Assembly: GCF_044454545.1 (NCBI RefSeq) | Contig: NZ_JBITDV010000002.1 | Location: 186,001 to 250,000 of the forward strand | Direction: 5' to 3' | Length of the DNA: 64,000 nucleotides | Origin: Cryptosporangium sp044454545 | GTDB lineage: Bacteria > Actinomycetota > Actinomycetes > Mycobacteriales > Cryptosporangiaceae | Shown here: piece after piece, positions 1 through 8,318 of the stretch | Numbering within the stretch: the stretch's first letter is position 1 | Layout: every line of letters starts with the position of its first letter | Position numbers and translations under genes: made by a program | Notes under the pieces: generated by a model | What the model saw: the letters and a program-made list of their open reading frames with translations, nothing else | Told to the model about the DNA's origin: nothing | Databases searched by the model: none

Positions 1-372
1 AGCCGGCGCCTCCTCCTCGGCGTCCGTCGACGGAGCCTCGGCGGCGGGTGCTTCGGCCTCGGCGGCGGGAGCCTCTTCCGGCTCGGCCGCGGGCTCCTCG
101 GCGGGCGCGGGCGAGCTCGAACCGGCGTCCTCACCGGCCTCGCCGATGACGCCGAGCTCGCCGCCGACCTCCACCGTCGCGTCCTCGTCCGCGGTGATCG
201 ACAGGAGGGTGCCGGCGACCGGCGAGGGGATCTCGGTGTCGACCTTGTCGGTCGACACCTCCAGGAGCGGCTCGTCGACGGCGACGGTGTCGCCGACCTG
301 CTTGAGCCAGCGGGTCACGGTGCCCTCGGTGACCGACTCGCCGAGCGCGGGCATGGAGACGGAGGTCGGCAT
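1..372 (-). CDS. sucB: 2-oxoacid dehydrogenase E2 (dihydrolipoyl succinyltransferase), N-terminal part, cut by window edge
   Basis: Only the first 124 codons are inside the window; the gene runs off at position 1. The start ATG at 372 opens a lipoyl domain (about residues 2-76) beginning MPTSVSMPALGESVTEGT, with the lipoylated lysine in STDKVDTE (about K43). After about residue 80 comes an Ala/Pro/Glu-rich hinge typical of E2 swinging arms. The protein would carry acyl groups between E1 and E3 of the 2-oxoglutarate (or pyruvate) dehydrogenase complex. The E3 gene lies 53 bp upstream on the same strand, so the two are probably co-transcribed. The peripheral-subunit and catalytic domains are not visible, so succinyl versus acetyl specificity is inferred. 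Confidence 0.9.
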   Translation of the reverse strand, partial: MPTSVSMPALGESVTEGTVTRWLKQVGDTVAVDEPLLEVSTDKVDTEIPSPVAGTLLSITADEDATVEVGGELGVIGEAGEDAGSSSPAPAEEPAAEPEEAPAAEAEAPAAEAPSTDAEEEAPA

Positions 373-425
373 GGTCTGTGCGGCTCCTCAAACTATTCGG
401 GCGATTTGATCGTTGTGCGGGTTGG

Positions 426-1847
426 TCACCCGTGTACGTGCAGAGGCTTCCCCGCCAGCGCGAGATGAGCCTCACCGAGCGCTTCGGACTGAGTGGGATG
501 CGGATGCAGGAGCGGCGCGACATCCTCCGGAAATGCTTCCCAGTTGTAGATCAGCTGGGCCTCGGCGGCCAGTTCACCCATCCGGCTGCCGACCAGATGG
601 ACACCGAGCACCGGACCGTCCTTGGCGCGTAGCACAGTAACCGCACCGGCGGCCCGCAGAATCGTCGCCTTGCCGTTTCCGGCGAGGTCGTACTGGACTT
701 CCTCGATCTCGTGGCCCCGGGCGCGCGCCTGGGTCGTGGTGAGACCGACCGACGCGACTTCCGGCTCCGAGTACGTGACGCGGGGGACACCCGCGTAGTC
801 GATCGGCGCGACCGGCAGCCCGGCCACCCGCTCGGCCACCAGGATTCCTTCGGCGAAACCGACGTGCGCCAGCTGCGGCGTGGGGATCAGGTCGCCCACC
901 GCCGACACGGTCGGCACGTTCGTCCGGCACAACCCGTCGACGACCACGTGACCGCGGTCCATCGCCACGCCCGCCTCGGCGTAACCGAGACCTTCCGACA
1001 CCGGCCCGCGGCCGACCGCGACCAGCAACACGTCCGCCTCGAGCGTGCTCCCGTCCGCCAGCGAAACGACGACGCCTGCCTCGCCGGCGTCGGCGGAGGC
1101 GCGACGTTCGACGGCCTGGAAGCGCACGCCGGTGCGGAAACCGATCCCGCGACGGCGGAACGCACGCTCGAGCCGGCGGGACGACGACTCCTCCTCGGCG
1201 GGGAGCAGCCTCGGCAGTGCCTCCACGATCGTGACCTCGGCACCGAGGGAGCGCCAGGCGCTGGCGAACTCCACCCCGATGACGCCGCCGCCGAGGATCA
1301 CCGTGCGGGCCGGGACCCGGTCGAGGCGCAGGGCGTGGTCGCTCGTGAGGACGTGCTGCCCGTCGATCTCGAGGCCGGGCAGTGTGCTGGGCGCGGAACC
1401 GGTGGCGAGCACGACGTGACCGGCCTCGTACACGTCGTCGCCGACCTGGACGGTCGTCGGGGACGTCAGCCGCCCGGAACCCTCGACCACCGTGATGCCG
1501 CGGCTCGCGACCAGGCCGGTCAGGCCCTTGTACATCTTCGTGACGACGCTGTCCTGGTACGCCGTGACCGCGGCCAGATCGACGCCGAGGAACTCGGCCC
1601 GGATACCGAACCGGGACGCCTCGCGGGTGGTGTCGGCGACTTCACCGGCGTGCAGCAGCGCCTTGGTCGGGATGCAGCCCCGGTGCAAACACGTTCCACC
1701 GAGTTTGTCCCGCTCGACGAGGACGACGGAGAGACCCAGTTCCGCCGCGCGGAGCGCGCAGGAGTAGCCGCCACTACCACCGCCGAGTACGACGATGTCG
1801 TGCGCTGGCCGCCCTCCGCCCACTGCGTCTCCTGCTCCGTCCGACAA
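426..1847 (-). CDS. lpdA: Dihydrolipoyl dehydrogenase (E3)
   Basis: This 473-residue flavoprotein reoxidises dihydrolipoamide on the E2 arm, passing electrons through a redox disulfide and FAD to NAD+. Visible marks are the N-terminal FAD Rossmann motif GGGSGGYSCALRAAELG (about residues 22-38), the redox-active pair in GGTCLHRGCIPTK, a second dinucleotide motif ILGGGVIGVEFAS (about residue 185), the FAD motif SAVGDLIP, and the C-terminal His-Glu pair in HPHPTQSEALGE. Length is normal for the family. It sits just upstream of the E2 gene on the same strand, fitting a 2-oxoacid dehydrogenase operon. The divergent 1962 gene shares its upstream region. Confidence 0.95.
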   Translation of the reverse strand: MSDGAGDAVGGGRPAHDIVVLGGGSGGYSCALRAAELGLSVVLVERDKLGGTCLHRGCIPTKALLHAGEVADTTREASRFGIRAEFLGVDLAAVTAYQDSVVTKMYKGLTGLVASRGITVVEGSGRLTSPTTVQVGDDVYEAGHVVLATGSAPSTLPGLEIDGQHVLTSDHALRLDRVPARTVILGGGVIGVEFASAWRSLGAEVTIVEALPRLLPAEEESSSRRLERAFRRRGIGFRTGVRFQAVERRASADAGEAGVVVSLADGSTLEADVLLVAVGRGPVSEGLGYAEAGVAMDRGHVVVDGLCRTNVPTVSAVGDLIPTPQLAHVGFAEGILVAERVAGLPVAPIDYAGVPRVTYSEPEVASVGLTTTQARARGHEIEEVQYDLAGNGKATILRAAGAVTVLRAKDGPVLGVHLVGSRMGELAAEAQLIYNWEAFPEDVAPLLHPHPTQSEALGEAHLALAGKPLHVHG

Positions 1848-1933
1848 TCTCGCCCAATCTTGTCACTCGGCGCTGCCGATGCGCGACGTGGGGCCGTTCC
1901 GCGACGAGGAGTCCGCAGGTAGTGCCGGTTGCC

Positions 1934-1939
1934 TACACT
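1934..1939 (+). promoter_or_regulatory. Putative -10 box for the small gene at 1962
   Basis: TACACT lies 28 nt upstream of the GTG start in the lpdA/1962 divergent gap. Transcription would begin near 1946, just ahead of the strong ribosome site GGAGGAGGT (1946-1954). No convincing -35 hexamer was seen, so this rests on the -10 match and its placement only. Confidence 0.3.
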
Positions 1940-1961
1940 GAAAACGGAGGAGGTGGCCGGC

Positions 1962-2288
1962 GTGAGTTGGTTGAAGCGTCGTAAGAACTCCCGGCCGGGG
2001 ACGCCGCGCGGTGCCCAGCGCGAAGACCTCGCTCATCTGGAGGAGTTCGCCCGGACCCGGCGTGGGGTCGAGGCCTTCGTCGAGCCGCGGACGAACGTGA
2101 CCGCGATGACGGTGATCCTCATCGCCGCCGACGGCGAGTGGACCCGCCGCCGGATCGGCAGCCCGGACGACGCCCGCAAGCTCGGCCAGCGCCTGAGCAT
2201 GCCGGTCTACGACGTCGCCGCGGTCGGCTACCCCAACCGAATGCGCGAATGGTCCCGTCGGGAGGCGGCCCGCCGAGAACAAGCCTGA
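1962..2288 (+). CDS. Small conserved actinobacterial protein, unknown function
   Basis: This predicts 108 residues from GTG 1962, chosen over the upstream ATG 1929 because GGAGGAGGT ends 7 nt before it. The protein opens VSWLKRRKN and is charged and soluble, with no membrane segment. The centre (VTAMTVILIAADGEWTRRRI) and the C-terminal half (RLSMPVYDVAAVGYPNRMR) look like a compact alpha/beta fold. Similar short proteins sit beside lpdA in other actinobacteria, as I recall, but no function is known to me. Its last codons and stop (TGA 2286-2288) lie inside the left arm of the palindromic repeat at 2267-2370, so its C-terminus (RREQA) may have been remodelled by the repeat. Confidence 0.7.
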   Translation: MSWLKRRKNSRPGTPRGAQREDLAHLEEFARTRRGVEAFVEPRTNVTAMTVILIAADGEWTRRRIGSPDDARKLGQRLSMPVYDVAAVGYPNRMREWSRREAARREQA

Positions 2289-2370
2289 CAGGCGAGCGCG
2301 CCTCCTTGAGACGGCCCTGATGTCGCGACGTCGGCGCGCTCGACTGTCACGCTTGCCCTCGGCGGGCTCC
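2267..2370 (+). repeat. Palindromic intergenic repeat, copy A
   Basis: The left arm (2267-2302, starts GGCCCGCCGAGAACAAGCC) and the reverse complement of the right arm (2333-2370) match at all but about four positions across 36 nt, giving a long hairpin with a 30-nt loop beginning TCCTTG. Core blocks GACAGGCGAGCGCGCC and GGCGCGCTCGACTGTC are shared with copies B and, with changes, C. It overlaps the stop codon of the 1962 gene. Its tail (CTCCAGGTC...) runs to the pepA stop at 2400. There is no T-run after the stem and no transposase nearby. Confidence 0.85.
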
Positions 2371-2399
2371 AGGTCAGAACCATGGGCGCGCGGTGGCGC

Positions 2400-3941
2400 C
2401 TAGCCTTCTCGGGCGATGTCTTCCACGAGTGCCAGGAGAGTCCGGAGGGGGATTCCGGTGCCGCCCTTGGGGGTGTAGCCGTGCGGGGTCTTGGTGTTGT
2501 AGGAGGGTCCGGCGATGTCGATGTGCACCCACTCGACGCCGTCCGGGATGAACCGTGACAGGAACGACCCGCCCTGCAGCATGTGCCCGGCCCGGTCGAA
2601 ACCGGCGTTGATCTGGGTGACGTCGGCGATCGCGGAGTCCATGCCCGAGCGCACCTCGTCCGGCAGCGGCATCGGCCACATCGGCTCGCCGGTCCGCCCA
2701 CCGGCGTCCTTCACGCGCCCGCTGAGCCCGTCCGACCCCATCACGCCCGAGATCCGCTCGCCGAGCGACACGATCTGGCCGCCGGTGAGCGTCGAGGTCT
2801 CGACGATGTAGTCGGGGGAGTCCTCGCCGGCGCGCGCGATCGCGTCCGCCAGGATCATCCGGCCCTCGGCGTCGGTGTTGAGCACTTCGACGCGGGTGCC
2901 GCCGTACATCGTCACGACGTCGCCGGGGCGGTAGGCCGAACCGGACGGCATGTTCTCGGCCATCGGCACGTAGGCGGTGACCTTCACGGCCGGCTGCAGC
3001 CGGGCGATCGCGGTCATCGTGGCGACGACGACCGCCGCGCCGGACATGTCGCTCTTCATGTCCTGCATGCCCTGGGCCGGCTTGATCGAGATGCCGCCGG
3101 TGTCGAACGTGATGCCCTTGCCGACGAGAGCGACGTGCTTGGTGCTCTCCGGCGGGTTCCACGCGATCCGGACCAGCTGCGGGCCCGCGGCCGAACCCAG
3201 CCCGACGGCCAGGATGCCGCCGTAACCGCCGGCCACCAGAGCGTCCGTATCGAGCACTTCGACCTCGAGGCCGGCCTCGACGGCGGCGGCCGCGGCCTGC
3301 GCGGCGAACGTCGGCGGACGGAGGTCGTTCGGCGGGGTGTTGATCCAGTCGCGGGCGAGGCGGACCGCGTCGACGACCGCCTTGGCGCGGTCGGTCTCGG
3401 TCTGCAGTTCGACGTCACCGCGGCCGGTCGCGTCGGCCAGGTAGACGATCTCGCGGACCGGCGGACGGTAGGTGGGTGCGAGCTCGCTCTTGTACTGGAC
3501 GAAGTCGTAGGCGGCGAGCGCGGCACCCTCGAGAACCGCCTGGGTGAGCGTCGGGTCGGAGTCGACCAGGGCCAGGCCGACGCGGTCGGTGCCGGTCAGC
3601 GCGCGGATCGCGGCACCGGCGGCGCGCCGGTAGTTCTCGTGCGGCGCCGGGGCACCGGGAGCGGGCTCCACCGGGCCGAGGCCGACCGCGGCGACGACCG
3701 GGGCGGTCGTGGCGCCGAGCGTGGCCACCTTGACCACCTCACCGGCGACCCCGCTCGCGCCGAGCCGGGCGAGCACGTCGAGGAGTCTGCCGCCGAGCGC
3801 CGCGTCCACGCCGACCGCGCCGGGACCGAGACCGAGCTGGTCTCCGTCACGGTGAACGCCGATCACGACGGCGTCGACCTCGGCGTCGACGGCGCCGGCG
3901 GCGGAGACGGTCAGCACAGCTGCCTCGGTGGGTCGCGTCAT
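2400..3941 (-). CDS. pepA: Leucyl aminopeptidase (M17 family)
   Basis: This 513-residue cytosolic metallo-aminopeptidase removes N-terminal residues from peptides. The C-terminal catalytic domain carries the two-metal centre: GKGITFDTGGISIK (about residue 275) supplies Lys and Asp ligands, and NTDAEGRMILADAI (about residue 356) supplies Asp/Glu ligands and the active-site Arg. The N-terminal 190 residues are the usual variable macro-like domain. The start is ATG 3941. It is divergent from gcvT (91 bp) and convergent with the small gene at 1962, with palindromic repeat copy A between the two stops. Confidence 0.95.
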   Translation of the reverse strand: MTRPTEAAVLTVSAAGAVDAEVDAVVIGVHRDGDQLGLGPGAVGVDAALGGRLLDVLARLGASGVAGEVVKVATLGATTAPVVAAVGLGPVEPAPGAPAPHENYRRAAGAAIRALTGTDRVGLALVDSDPTLTQAVLEGAALAAYDFVQYKSELAPTYRPPVREIVYLADATGRGDVELQTETDRAKAVVDAVRLARDWINTPPNDLRPPTFAAQAAAAAVEAGLEVEVLDTDALVAGGYGGILAVGLGSAAGPQLVRIAWNPPESTKHVALVGKGITFDTGGISIKPAQGMQDMKSDMSGAAVVVATMTAIARLQPAVKVTAYVPMAENMPSGSAYRPGDVVTMYGGTRVEVLNTDAEGRMILADAIARAGEDSPDYIVETSTLTGGQIVSLGERISGVMGSDGLSGRVKDAGGRTGEPMWPMPLPDEVRSGMDSAIADVTQINAGFDRAGHMLQGGSFLSRFIPDGVEWVHIDIAGPSYNTKTPHGYTPKGGTGIPLRTLLALVEDIAREG

Positions 3942-4032
3942 TCTCGCTCCAGAGCTCGGTACGGTGCCTCGGCGATGCTACGGCGCGGCACCCGGGTCGG
4001 GTACGGCAGACCCTGGCGGTACGTTCGCCAGC

Positions 4033-5184
4033 ATGACCAGCAGCGACCCGAGTGGCCACACCGCCGCGCCCGCAAACGCTTCTGATTCGCACGGCCTGCG
4101 GCGTTCCCCGCTGCACGATCGGCACGTCGCGCTCGGTGCGAAGTTCGCCGAGTTCGGCGGCTGGGAGATGCCGCTGCAGTACAGCGGGGTGATCGACGAG
4201 CACACCGCGGTGCGGAACGCGGTCGGGGTGTTCGACGTGTCGCACCTCGGGAAGGCGCTCGTCGCCGGGCCCGGGGCGGCCGCGTTCGTCAACGCCTGCC
4301 TGACCAACGACCTCGACCGGATCGGACCGGGGAAAGCGCAGTACACGCTGTGCTGCGAGGAGTCCGGCGGCGTGGTCGACGACCTGATCGCCTACTACTA
4401 CGCGGACGACCGGGTGTTCCTGGTGCCGAACGCGGCGAATACCGGGGCGGTCGTGGGGCTGCTGGCGGCCGCGGCACCCGCCGGGGTGACGGTGACGGAT
4501 CTGCACACCGAATACGCGGTGCTGGCGGTGCAGGGGCCGGAGTCGGCGGCGCTGCTGTCGTCGCTCGGCCTGCCGGCCGACCACGAGTACATGGGGTTCG
4601 TCGAGGCCGAGCACGAAGGCGTGCCGGTGATCGTCTGCCGGACCGGCTACACCGGCGAGCACGGCTACGAGCTGCTGCCGCGTGCGAACTACGCCGAGCC
4701 GCTGTGGGACGCGTTGCTCGGGGCCGGGGACGCGTTGGGTGTGCGTCCGGCCGGGCTGGGTGCGCGGGACACGCTGCGCACGGAGATGGGGTACCCGCTG
4801 CACGGGCAGGACCTCTCCCGGGAGATCAGCCCGGTGCAGGCCCGGAGCGGGTGGGCCGTCGGCTGGAAGAAACCGGCGTTCTGGGGACGCGAGGCGCTGC
4901 TGGCGGAGAAGGAGTCCGGCCCGGCGCGGCGGCTGGCCGGGCTGGAGTCGCTGGATCGGGGGATCCCCCGGCCGGGGATGGCGGTGCTGGACGCCGACGG
5001 CGCTCAGGTCGGGGTCGTGACGTCGGGCACGTTCTCGCCGACGCGGAAGGTCGGGATCGGGCTGGCGTTGCTGGAGACGGCGTCGGGGGCGGCACCCGGG
5101 GGCGAGTTGACGATCGACGTGCGGGGGCGGCGGTCGCGGGTGCGGATCGTGGATCCGCCGTTCGTTCCGTCACATGTGCGCTGA
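4033..5184 (+). CDS. gcvT: Glycine cleavage system aminomethyltransferase (T protein)
   Basis: This predicts 383 residues transferring the methylene group from aminomethyl-lipoyl H protein to tetrahydrofolate, releasing ammonia. Family marks are GAKFAEFGGWEMPLQYSG near the N-terminus, GVFDVSHLGK, the folate-site segment TGYTGEHGYE (about residue 205) and the C-terminal barrel. I chose ATG 4033 rather than the in-frame ATG 3928 because 3928 lies inside pepA and the extra 35 residues are unlike the family. TACGTT (4020-4025) ends 7 nt upstream of 4033, so the message may be leaderless. Other glycine-cleavage genes are not adjacent. Confidence 0.93.
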   Translation: MTSSDPSGHTAAPANASDSHGLRRSPLHDRHVALGAKFAEFGGWEMPLQYSGVIDEHTAVRNAVGVFDVSHLGKALVAGPGAAAFVNACLTNDLDRIGPGKAQYTLCCEESGGVVDDLIAYYYADDRVFLVPNAANTGAVVGLLAAAAPAGVTVTDLHTEYAVLAVQGPESAALLSSLGLPADHEYMGFVEAEHEGVPVIVCRTGYTGEHGYELLPRANYAEPLWDALLGAGDALGVRPAGLGARDTLRTEMGYPLHGQDLSREISPVQARSGWAVGWKKPAFWGREALLAEKESGPARRLAGLESLDRGIPRPGMAVLDADGAQVGVVTSGTFSPTRKVGIGLALLETASGAAPGGELTIDVRGRRSRVRIVDPPFVPSHVR

Positions 5185-5363
5185 CCTGCGGCGGGGTTTG
5201 TCCTCGCCGGTACCCGGTGAAATCGGCACTCTCTTGACACGCCCGACGTGTGTTCGCGAGGGGATCGCCGGGTAGCGCTGTGCGGGGGCGCGTCGGGAAA
5301 TGATCCCGGCGTAGCCTTGAGTTGGAACCTGGAAATCGACCGCTTTCGACCTGCCTGAGGCGA

Positions 5364-7304
5364 ATGTCCGAGCAAATCTTTCCTGCCCTGCCCGATCCGT
5401 CTCGCCGGAACGCCTCTCCCGACGTTCCGCCGGTGCCTCCTCCGGCGCCGGACAGAACCTCGGCGCCGGGGGCGCTGGAGGAGCCGACGACCCGTTCGAT
5501 CGACTTCTCGGAGCTCCCGCCGCTGCCACCGCTGGATTCCGTGTCCGCCCCACCGGCCCAGGCCGCCCCGGCCCGTTCGAATCCGGCCCCGGCCGCTGGT
5601 GCGGGTCCGTCCGCGGTGGCGGGCTCCGGCTCTGGTCGGTCAGCTGGGGAACCGGGGAACCCGGCGCTGTCGGCCGGGAAGCGCCCCGAGGTTGATCCGT
5701 CGGCCGAGGCGCGGTCGAAGGCCGAGCCGTCCGTTGCGGGGGTGACGACTCCTGAGGGATCGGAGAGTCAGCCGCGAACGGCGGTGCGCTCGATGAGGGG
5801 GACGTTGGTCCCGGCGAAGGCCGAGCCGTCGGACGTCGAGGCAGAGCAGCCGGCGGCGAGGCAGCCGGCCGCAGGGGCAACCGAGTCCGATCCGTCGGGA
5901 GCGGAGCCGCCGACGGGCGCTCGCCCGAGGCCGGCGCCGCAGGCCGCGGAGACCCCGAAGCCGCACACGCCGGCTTCGGCTGCCGGCCTAGGCCCGGGTG
6001 TGGGCGCCTACGGCGCTTCCGCGACCGGCTCAGGCGCTGGCGTCGGCGCCTACGGCGCTTCGGCCGCTGGCCCAGGCGTCGGCGCTCACGGCGCTTCGAC
6101 GACCGGCCCTTACGGCGCTTCGGCGATCGGCCGAGGTGCCGGGCCGTACGGCGCTTCTGTGTCCGGGGTGCACGGGGCTTCGGTGCCCGGCGCCTACGGG
6201 ACGTCGACGACCGGCGTCGGTGGCGCTTACGGCGCGCCGGCGGGCGTGCCTCGGTCGATCTCGGCCTCCGAGGTGCCGGACGCACTACGCGGGCCGGACG
6301 CTGCGCCCGAGCAGAAGAAGTTCCTCGGCATCTCCGCGCCCCAGGTCCTGGCCGGCGCCATGGCCGCCTCCACCTCCGCGGTCGCGGCCTCGTACCTCGG
6401 CGTCGCCGGGACGGTCGTCGGCGCCGGACTCGGCAGCGTCATCGCCACCGTCACGACGGCCGTCTACCAGAAGTCGATCCAGCGCTCGAACAAGGTGCTG
6501 GCCAAGGTCGTCACGACGACCGTCGGCGGCAAGACCGAGAGCCTCGACGGCATGCTCCACGCCGGTCGCGACTCCGCGAGCGTCGCGCCCGACCCGCTGC
6601 TGCCGGACGTCGCCCAGGTCGGCCGCGGTCTCCCGGACGTGCACCTGGCCGAGGCCCATCCGTCCAACGACGAGACGCACTTGCTCGGGACGGTAGGCAG
6701 CGGGCCGGACGCGACCGCGGTGATGCCTGCGGTCACGCCGGCGTACGGCACGGCCTCCGTGCCTGCGGCGGGTTCGACGCCGCCGGGGGCGCCTCCGCCC
6801 GAGCGGCCGGACGGGCGCGTCTACGGCGGTGGGGTGCCCTGGTACTCCGGGCTTTCGTGGAAGCGGATCGCGGCCGCGAGCGCGGCGGTGTTCGTGCTGG
6901 TCATGGGCGTCATCACGACGATCGAGGTGATCGAGGGGCGTACGGTCGCCGAGGCGGTGCGCGGCAAGCCGGGCGACGGGACGACGGTCGGCCGGATCGT
7001 CGGGAACGACAACAAGGCGCCGACGTCGCCGACGCCGACCGAGAGCGAGACGACGTCGGAGTCGCCGAGCCCGTCCGGGAGCCCGTCGGACGAGCTCAGC
7101 CCGTCGGACGAGACGTCCGAGAGCCCGAGCGGCGAGCCGTCGGACACGACCGCTCCGCCGGAGACCGGCGTGCCCTCGGACGGGGCGCCCGAGGCTCCGT
7201 TCCCCGGTCAGACGCAGGGCGACAGCGTGACCTCGGCCCCGGTGGTACCCGAGCCGATGGACGGTTCGGTCACGACGAGCCCCAGCCCCAGCCCCCTCGG
7301 CTGA
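5364..7304 (+). CDS. Pro/Ala-rich membrane protein with degenerate GAYGAS repeats
   Basis: This predicts 646 residues from ATG 5364 (an upstream ATG at 5322 is less likely). Residues 1 to about 210 are Pro/Ala/Ser-rich and disordered-looking. About residues 213-290 hold ten or so degenerate copies of GAYGAS-like units. About residues 325-375 form a Gly/Ala-rich hydrophobic segment (GISAPQVLAGAMAAST...SVIATVTTAVYQ) resembling a conserved actinobacterial double-glycine membrane motif. A second helix is at about 510-530 (AAASAAVFVLVMGVITTIEV), followed by a Ser/Thr/Pro-rich tail. Likely topology is two membrane segments with a long disordered N-terminal arm and an external tail. A hairpin terminator follows at once. 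No enzymatic motif was recognised. Confidence 0.75.
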   Translation: MSEQIFPALPDPSRRNASPDVPPVPPPAPDRTSAPGALEEPTTRSIDFSELPPLPPLDSVSAPPAQAAPARSNPAPAAGAGPSAVAGSGSGRSAGEPGNPALSAGKRPEVDPSAEARSKAEPSVAGVTTPEGSESQPRTAVRSMRGTLVPAKAEPSDVEAEQPAARQPAAGATESDPSGAEPPTGARPRPAPQAAETPKPHTPASAAGLGPGVGAYGASATGSGAGVGAYGASAAGPGVGAHGASTTGPYGASAIGRGAGPYGASVSGVHGASVPGAYGTSTTGVGGAYGAPAGVPRSISASEVPDALRGPDAAPEQKKFLGISAPQVLAGAMAASTSAVAASYLGVAGTVVGAGLGSVIATVTTAVYQKSIQRSNKVLAKVVTTTVGGKTESLDGMLHAGRDSASVAPDPLLPDVAQVGRGLPDVHLAEAHPSNDETHLLGTVGSGPDATAVMPAVTPAYGTASVPAAGSTPPGAPPPERPDGRVYGGGVPWYSGLSWKRIAAASAAVFVLVMGVITTIEVIEGRTVAEAVRGKPGDGTTVGRIVGNDNKAPTSPTPTESETTSESPSPSGSPSDELSPSDETSESPSGEPSDTTAPPETGVPSDGAPEAPFPGQTQGDSVTSAPVVPEPMDGSVTTSPSPSPLG

Positions 7305-7314
7305 CCCGGCGCCC

Positions 7315-7341
7315 AGCGCCCGCCCAACCCGGGCGGGCGCT
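7315..7341. terminator. Hairpin terminator between convergent genes
   Basis: AGCGCCCGCCC (7315-7325), loop AACCC, then GGGCGGGCGCT (7331-7341): a perfect 11-bp stem starting 10 nt after the stop of the 5364 gene. There is no T-run, as usual in high-GC actinobacteria. It could also serve cobS from the other strand. Confidence 0.6.
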
Positions 7342-7386
7342 CCGCCGTCGCCGACCCGCCGTCGCCGACCCGCCGTCGCCGACCCG
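7342..7386. repeat. Tandem repeat, 3 x 15 bp
   Basis: Three exact copies of CCGCCGTCGCCGACC directly follow the hairpin at 7315-7341. No supported gene covers this spot. It lies in the convergent gap between the 5364 gene and cobS. Confidence 0.8.
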
Positions 7387-7410
7387 CCGCCTTGGCCCGC
7401 GGCCCTGCCC

Positions 7411-7487
7411 GCCGCCCGAGCCCGCCGTTCCGGCGGCAGTCCCGCCGTCCCGCCGCCCGAGCCCGCCGTCCCGGCGGCAGTCCCGCC
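7411..7487. repeat. Direct repeat, 36-bp unit with 41-bp period
   Basis: The block starting GCCGCCCGAGCCCGCCG at 7411-7446 recurs at 7452-7487 with one mismatch (T/C). Each copy contains a short inverted element, CCGCC..GGCGG. It is non-coding as far as can be judged and lies just before the cobS stop. Confidence 0.75.
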
Positions 7488-7520
7488 CGCCGTTCCCGGC
7501 AGCCGCGCGTGGGGCGGGGT

Positions 7521-8318
7521 TCAGCGGGTGACGGTCAAGGTCAGGGACCAGGGCTGGATCACCAGGACGACCAGCGCCGCGGTCGTCGCGACCTCGCAGG
7601 CCGCTCCGAGGACGTCGCCGGTGATGCCGCCGAAGCGGCGGGTGCAGTGGCGCACGAGGGCCCAGCCCACGGCCAGCCCGGCCGCGACGGCTAGCGGACC
7701 GCGCCAGACGGTCGGGCCGCCGGTGCCGGTGGCGATCGCCGCGGCGAGCACCACGACCAGCGTGGTGAGCCCGACCGCGACGGGCGAGAGCGTTCCGGCG
7801 ACGAGCGCACCGAGTCCGGACGGGCGCGCGGACGGGACGCCGGCTCGGCAGGCCCAGGTCACGGCGAGTCTTCCGGTCGCGGCGCCGACGGCTGGGAGCA
7901 GCAGGACCGGCAGCACGGCGTGGGTGTCGGCGACGACCGCCAGGCAGCCGACCTGGACCACCCCGACCAGCAGCATCGTGATGACGCCGAACGGCCCGAT
8001 GTCCGGGGCTTTCATGACCGCGAGCGCGCGTTCGGGGTCGCCGTAGCTCCCGAGGCCGTCCGCGGTGTCGGCGAGGCCGTCGAGGTGCAGGCCGCGGGTG
8101 GCGAGGGCCAGCGTGCCGACGCCGAGCGCCCCGGCGACGAGCGACGGGATGCCGACGACCAGCGAGATCAGCAAGACGATCCCGGCGGTGAGGCCGACGG
8201 CCGCGCCGACCAGCGGGGCCAGTTGCATGGCGCCGCCCGCGGTGTCGCGGTCCATCCGACGGGCCCGCACCGGCAGGACCGACAACAGCGAGAACGCGAG
8301 CCGCCCCCGGTCACCCAC
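7521..8318 (-). CDS. cobS: Adenosylcobinamide-GDP ribazoletransferase (cobalamin synthase)
   Basis: This predicts 265 residues from GTG 8318. It is an integral membrane enzyme joining adenosylcobinamide-GDP to alpha-ribazole (phosphate) in the last step of cobalamin assembly. It opens VGDRGRLAFSLLSVLPVR, has several hydrophobic helices, and carries the family motif LHLDGLADTADGLGS with the metal-binding Asp residues (about residues 73-87) and FGVITMLL later. The GTG start overlaps the cobT stop by 8 nt, implying translational coupling. A longer reading frame extends upstream through repetitive cobT DNA, but those extra 81 residues are Pro/Arg repeats and are rejected. Confidence 0.9.
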   Translation of the reverse strand: MGDRGRLAFSLLSVLPVRARRMDRDTAGGAMQLAPLVGAAVGLTAGIVLLISLVVGIPSLVAGALGVGTLALATRGLHLDGLADTADGLGSYGDPERALAVMKAPDIGPFGVITMLLVGVVQVGCLAVVADTHAVLPVLLLPAVGAATGRLAVTWACRAGVPSARPSGLGALVAGTLSPVAVGLTTLVVVLAAAIATGTGGPTVWRGPLAVAAGLAVGWALVRHCTRRFGGITGDVLGAACEVATTAALVVLVIQPWSLTLTVTR

